Source: Epiperipatus broadwayi
Taxonomy: Eukaryota > Onychophora > Udeonychophora > Euonychophora > Peripatidae
Direction: 5' to 3'
Length of the DNA: 64,000 nt
Assembly (NCBI GenBank): GCA_028023455.1
Contig: JAQFVV010000021.1
Span: forward strand, 4,616,853-4,680,852
Within the stretch, counting starts at the first letter, position 1; each line of letters opens with the position of its first letter. Shown piece after piece: positions 59,818 to 64,000 of the stretch. The notes beneath the pieces are model-generated. The model was not told the DNA's origin and made no database searches. It saw nothing but the letters and a program-made list of their open reading frames with translations. A program made the translations under genes and the position numbers.

Positions 59818-59914
59818 TCATTGGTAACCTACTGGTTAGCATAGCTGCCTTCCAAGCAGCTGGCCCGGGTTCACTCCCAGTCAACGCATTTTACATATGA
59901 GAAAAAAAAACTAT
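59818..59914 (+). mobile_element. tRNA-Gly-like SINE or tRNA pseudogene
   Basis: Closest to a real tRNA in the window. It has TTGGTAACCTACTGGTTAGC (acceptor and A-box side), the anticodon arm GCTGC-CTTCCAA-GCAGC with anticodon TCC (Gly), a B-box-like GGGTTCACTCCC, and CAACGCA closing the acceptor. The acceptor stem lacks its first bases and the B-box has a change. It is followed by TTTTACATATGAG and a nine-A run, the same tail as the SINEs at 38.5 and 46.3 kb, so it is more likely a SINE than a functional tRNA. Confidence 0.72.
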
Positions 59915-60669
59915 ACTTTTATATAAAAGAATCTCCCTGATTTAGTTTCAATCCTTAGTGTATACATTGAAATTCACAGATAGATGTGAACCATATATTA
60001 TAAGATGCTTAAACATGTACATATATAGTAGAGATGTTTTTAATATACATACACAGTTTGTACACACATTTAGCAAATAAATTAACACTACACACATTTA
60101 AAAATAAAATTAAAAACAAATTCAGTAAATACCTAACAATTAAAAGCCTAATTACCTGGTTACATTTCTTTTTTAATCTAATTTATTTCATGATCAATGT
60201 TCTAATTAATCCAACTGTAAAGTGGGTGAGGAAGGAAAAGGAGATCACTAATAAAGTAAGAACAGATTTTTAAATTTTATTAAGTTTTCAAATAGAAAGA
60301 CAAAGTGAATTGCTGAGAAAACTGAGTTAAATTTAATTAGAGTGTGCAAAGAGAGTGATTTAATGAAAAGTGAACTATGGTTTTGATTGTTTTATTTCTG
60401 CTATATAAACATTTTATATGTATATAAAAATAAATATATACAAGATTTTAAAGACATTAATTATTAAAAAAATAAAATTAAAACATATAAGATTTTTTTT
60501 TAATTTGTAGTTTTTCTGTTTCCTATTTAATTTAAGTTTAATTGATGATAACCAAAACTGCAATTATGGACTGTGTGGGTATGCATTTTTTTAAACCAGC
60601 ATACAATATTAATGACTTTTTTAAAAGCAGTTCTTTTATATTAAAGCTTTAATATCAAGATAAAACAAT

Positions 60670-61540
60670 GCTAATGACTTTATTGCTCAGGAGTTCATAA
60701 GAAGTTTAGCGCTAGAGCTGCGTGCACCATAATTGATCTGGAGCCTCCAGATCCCAAGTATGGATGTTGTATCAACTACACTAAACCAAGCAGGTTAAAA
60801 AAAATGCTAATGCTTTTATTGCTTGGAAGTTTATAAGAAGTTTGAGTGCTTGCACCAATCCTCGAAACTTAAGATCCAATTCAGATGCTCTACCAATTGC
60901 ATCAAACCTCACAGGTTAAAATATGTTAATGACTTTTTCATAAGAAATTTGAGCACCAGAAGTATAAGTGCCAGAATAGATTCTGGGAACCCCTGATCCC
61001 AAGTTAGATGCTGTATCAACTGCACCACCCCACATAGGTTAAAATATATTCATGGATTTAATGTTTGGGGAGTTCATAAGACGTTTTAGCACCAGAACTA
61101 CAAGTTTCAGAATTGATTCTGGGAACTCCTGATCCCAAGTTAGATGCTGTATCAACTGCACCAAACCACATAGGTTAAAATATATTCATGGATTTATTGT
61201 TTGGGGAGTTCATAAGACGTTTTAGCACCAGAACTGCAAGTTCCAGAATTGGTTCTGGGAACGCCTGATCCTAAGTTGGATGGCCTACCAATTGCACCAA
61301 ATCACGCAGATTGATGTTTTAGCACCAGAACTGCAAGTTCCAGAATTGGTTCTGGGAACACCTGATCCTAAGTTGGATGGCCTACCAATTGCACCAAATC
61401 ACGCAGATTGAAATATGTTAATGACTTTATTGCTTGGAGAGTTCATAAGATGTTTTAGCACCAGAACTGTAAGTGGCAGAATTGATCCTGAGAACTCCTG
61501 ATCCCAAGTTGGATGCTCTATTAGTTGTGCAAAACTGCAA
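60670..61540. repeat. Tandem array, unit about 135 bp
   Basis: About six diverged units, starting near 60673, 60812, 60922, 61053, 61189 and 61411. Each has TAATGACTTTATTGCTTGG or a relative, AGTTCATAAGA, TTTAGCACCAGAACTGCAAG, TTCTGGGAAC-CCTGATCC, AAGTTGGATG and GCACCAAA. An 85-base inner segment is duplicated nearly perfectly at about 61228-61400. A lone relative of the unit lies near 42210-42330. No coding sense. Confidence 0.8.
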
Positions 61541-63370
61541 AGAATAATAATGGGTTGATTATAATTTATTTAGAACTTTACAATTTCTTATGCAGAAAAC
61601 TGAAATTAACACGAGTAACAACAAATATTATTTCAATAGATTTTAACAGCCACTCTTTAGCAAAAAGCTGTGGCATTTTGAATTACCTGCAAGTATATAA
61701 TTATTTATTATTATTTACTTTTAGATTTTTATTAGTGTTTAAAAATTACACTATTAATATGTTCCAAATAATATTCCCAAAACATTCTTATAGCTTTGTA
61801 AGTGAAACAAAGTCTATTCTACCTTCTATCCCACCTTCCTTCCTTTCAAGATATTTTTGTTTTCTATTAATTCTGTAGTAAAAGCAAGTTTATTATTAAT
61901 TAATATAAAAAATATTGTTATGTTATAATAAAATAATAGATAACGTAATTAGCTGCTTGGGATGGTTCCCAAACATTAGAATTGTTAGGTTGAACTTCTA
62001 GAAACTTTTAGCTTTTGAATCAAACTCTCACCACAACATTAAACCCCATAGGGCATACAGTAACTAATAGCACCATTATTACTAAAAAAAATTGAGTGAT
62101 ATTTGAGCAGTAAAATGACAAAATTAATCCATTTAATTCACCAATGAAAGATTTTATTTAATACCAGAAATGTACTCGGCCCATATAAACACTGTCATTT
62201 TTATAACAGATTATTTAATTGGTTGTTCTAACAAAAAAAAATTTTAAGATTTGTTATTATATAAATAAATGCGAGAAATATACCTGGCCTGAAAGGCAAT
62301 CATTACCTGTTGTATTTGATATGTGAATTTGATAGCATTATGGATAACTGCTTCATAAAAAATTACCGTTTGTTAATGGCAGAATTACTTCCTTTGCATA
62401 AAATATGTTTTGTAATAAAAATTATGGATTATTAAATATAAAGGGTGAAATTACTTTCTTTGCATAAAATGCTCATAATATAAATTAGAGTTTTGTTGGG
62501 TATAATTATTTATTTATAAAAATAAATTTAAAGGTTTTTTTAATTTTTCAATTGTGAATTTGGCAACATTACGAACAAACATTTTTTTAATTGGTTAATT
62601 TGATATGAGACAGCCTTACAGACAAACATACATTCACATGGATTTTACATATATAGATTAACTCAGCTGGTAAACACTTCATATTTAAGTTTTGAATCCA
62701 TCATTATATTAAACCATTTGGGTAAAGATAAACCATGAATTCCATGCCTTAGAAGAATAAGGTACCTCCTATTTGTAATGAAGGCTTCATCATATTATAA
62801 TTGTATTGTTTTATATTTAAAGTCTATGCATTAAAACCCATCTGACTAAACAGATTGAGTTGTTTTTGAAATGACTATCAGATAAAATTTCCAACTCAGA
62901 TTTGAATCCCAAGTAATAAGCTTAGTAGAAAGTCTTAAACACTCTACACACACCAAGTAATTAATTATACACACATTTCAGCTAAATATCAGAAATGTAG
63001 TAAAACATCTGGAGTAATATTTTTTGCATGTGTTAATCATTCAGTTAGTGCTGACTTAATTAAAACAAATGTTCTATTGCAAACTAATATGTGAATAATA
63101 TTCTTTCAGAAATTCTGATGTTGAATCTTTTTTTTTACTATGAGTTTTCTAGAATTACGAAAATTTGTATTTAAAATTTAATTTTAAAACTAATACAGAA
63201 TAAATTACATACTGCAAAATGAAGTTGATTAAATAAAAATTAGAATTTGAGTACTAAAAAGTACCTGTCAAAATTTGGCTAAAGTTAGGACTATTTTTTT
63301 TTTTGTTGAATTTAAAATATCAACACCAGGCAAACTACATAAGCATTTTCAACAGGTTTTTTTAAATATA
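61540..63370. other. AT-rich stretch with a weak tRNA-like patch
   Basis: No gene. Around 62655-62710 AACTCAGCTGGTAAACACTT resembles an A-box region and GTTTTGAATCCATC a B-box; this may be an old SINE head. Confidence 0.35.
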
Positions 63371-63384
63371 AAATATTTAAAACA

Positions 63385-63660
63385 GGCAAAACTCTCCATA
63401 CAGTAGTGCCACTCAATGCCTACCAGAGTAGCCAATGGATGTCAGAAGGCTTGTGCATAAAATCCCTATCTAGTGGCTACTTATTCAATATCCCCAGATT
63501 AGTTTCTGGCTTGTGGCCTTCATCAGTGAGGAGGCCAGAAACTAATCTGGGGATATTGGATGAGTAGGCACAAGATAGGGATTTTATGCACAAGCCTTCT
63601 GGCATCCATTGATTACTCTGGTTGGCACTACTGTATGGAGAGTTTTGCCTGTTTTAATAA
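63385..63660. mobile_element. Family B ribozyme element, palindromic
   Basis: Left arm (minus orientation) AACAGGCAAAACTCTCCATA to the hammerhead; right arm from about 63528 mirrors it back to GGAGAGTTTTGCCTGTT. The family tail (GTGCTAGCATAAGAAATAGT, CATCATGTGATAAA) continues to about 63700 on the right only. The right arm has lost the CTGATGA box at the fold. Target duplication not resolved. Confidence 0.72.
63490..63536 (-). ncRNA. Hammerhead ribozyme, family B, intact core boxes
   Basis: Minus strand: TCCTCA before the box pairs with TGGGGA after the site (six pairs, stem I). CTGATGA is at 63526-63520. Stem II is GGC/GCC with loop CACAA inside an A-A mismatch (63519-63507). GAAA is at 63506-63503. 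Stem III ACTAAT has lost one pair relative to ACTAGT, and the cleavage dinucleotide is UC. All invariant core bases are present; the short stem III is the weak point. Confidence 0.66.
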
Positions 63661-63837
63661 CAATAATGTGCTAGCATAAGAAATAGTCATCATGTGATAA
63701 AATGTTTTGATTGTATTTATATGTCATCATCAGCATTTCATTTTAATTCAATGCACTTTTCTAACAACTGTTTGGTTCAGATGTAAAACTAATATTGTTT
63801 CACTTTTTTTCTTATTTTCTCTAAAAATGTTTATGCT

Positions 63838-64000
63838 TAGATTTACAAGTATCAAATTTACCCCACCCTTGACTTTGACATGATTCATTCTAGATAAATA
63901 CATTAATGATTTATCACTAATCATTTATTAAACTAGAGATTATCCCTAACGTGGATATAAACGTTAACTCTCAGTTGAAGATTTATATACCTGGTATTTT
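63838..64000. repeat. Dispersed repeat R, last copy
   Basis: GATTTACAAGTATCAAATTT, CTTTGACATGATTCATTCTA and GATATAAACGTTAACTCTCA match the copy at 9893 and those around 18.7-19.3 kb. It runs off the window end. Confidence 0.55.

Noticed and set aside
59818-59893. Functional tRNA-Gly gene
   Set aside because: The acceptor stem start and B-box are damaged and the unit carries the SINE tail, so it is scored as a SINE or pseudogene.

Overview
The window is AT-rich, gene-poor eukaryotic DNA, best read as intergenic or intronic sequence of an invertebrate. LINE relics, a Merlin/ISXO2-type transposase relic, tRNA-derived SINEs, long AT microsatellites and many inverted repeats together fit a mollusc, perhaps a cephalopod such as an octopus. 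That assignment rests on general knowledge of repeat content and is uncertain. No intact host protein-coding gene could be supported. Nearly every longer open frame is either a piece of a dead transposon or a low-complexity artefact.

Layout. 1-2.5 kb: a TATC microsatellite, short tandem duplications and a tRNA-like SINE with a 13-bp target duplication. 2.6-8.9 kb: two minus-strand copies of one LINE family, head to tail, one interrupted by a nested hairpin insertion. 9-11 kb: a hammerhead-like relic and a 110-bp tandem duplication. 11.1-14.2 kb: remains of a Ty3/Gypsy retrotransposon (integrase zinc finger and start of the catalytic core on the minus strand). 14.3-14.7 kb: two hammerhead relics. 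16.3-17.6, 39.1-40.3 and 47.4-48.7 kb: three relics of a second LINE family. 18.1-19.3 kb: a full-length family-A ribozyme element and dispersed repeats. 21.5-22.9 kb: a third LINE type. 24.5, 26.2 and 28.2 kb: long inverted-repeat insertions, two carrying hammerheads. 34-38 kb: a family-A element and a third copy of the first LINE, with a fourth fragment at 41.3-41.9 kb. 42.4 kb: a SINE with an 11-bp target duplication. 42.9-43.9 kb: a Merlin-like transposon that has lost its C-terminus. 44-57 kb: hairpin elements, several with a second type of hammerhead. 57-64 kb: mostly featureless AT-rich DNA, one SINE, a tandem array at 60.7-61.5 kb and a palindromic hammerhead element at 63.4-63.7 kb.

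The most notable content is a set of about fifteen sequences that fit the type-I hammerhead ribozyme plan. They have the CUGANGA box, a short stem-loop II, GAAA, a tiny self-complementary stem III, a UA or UC cleavage dinucleotide and a matching stem I. They fall into two families in unrelated element bodies. Several lie inside insertions of about 240-650 bp that have 9-13-bp target duplications, long inverted arms and a unique tail on one side only. Other insertions with the same architecture carry no ribozyme. This resembles animal retrozymes and the hammerhead-bearing terminal repeats of Penelope-like elements. The hairpin form, the tRNA-like 3' part and the conserved terminal stem-loop of family A are the parts most worth checking.
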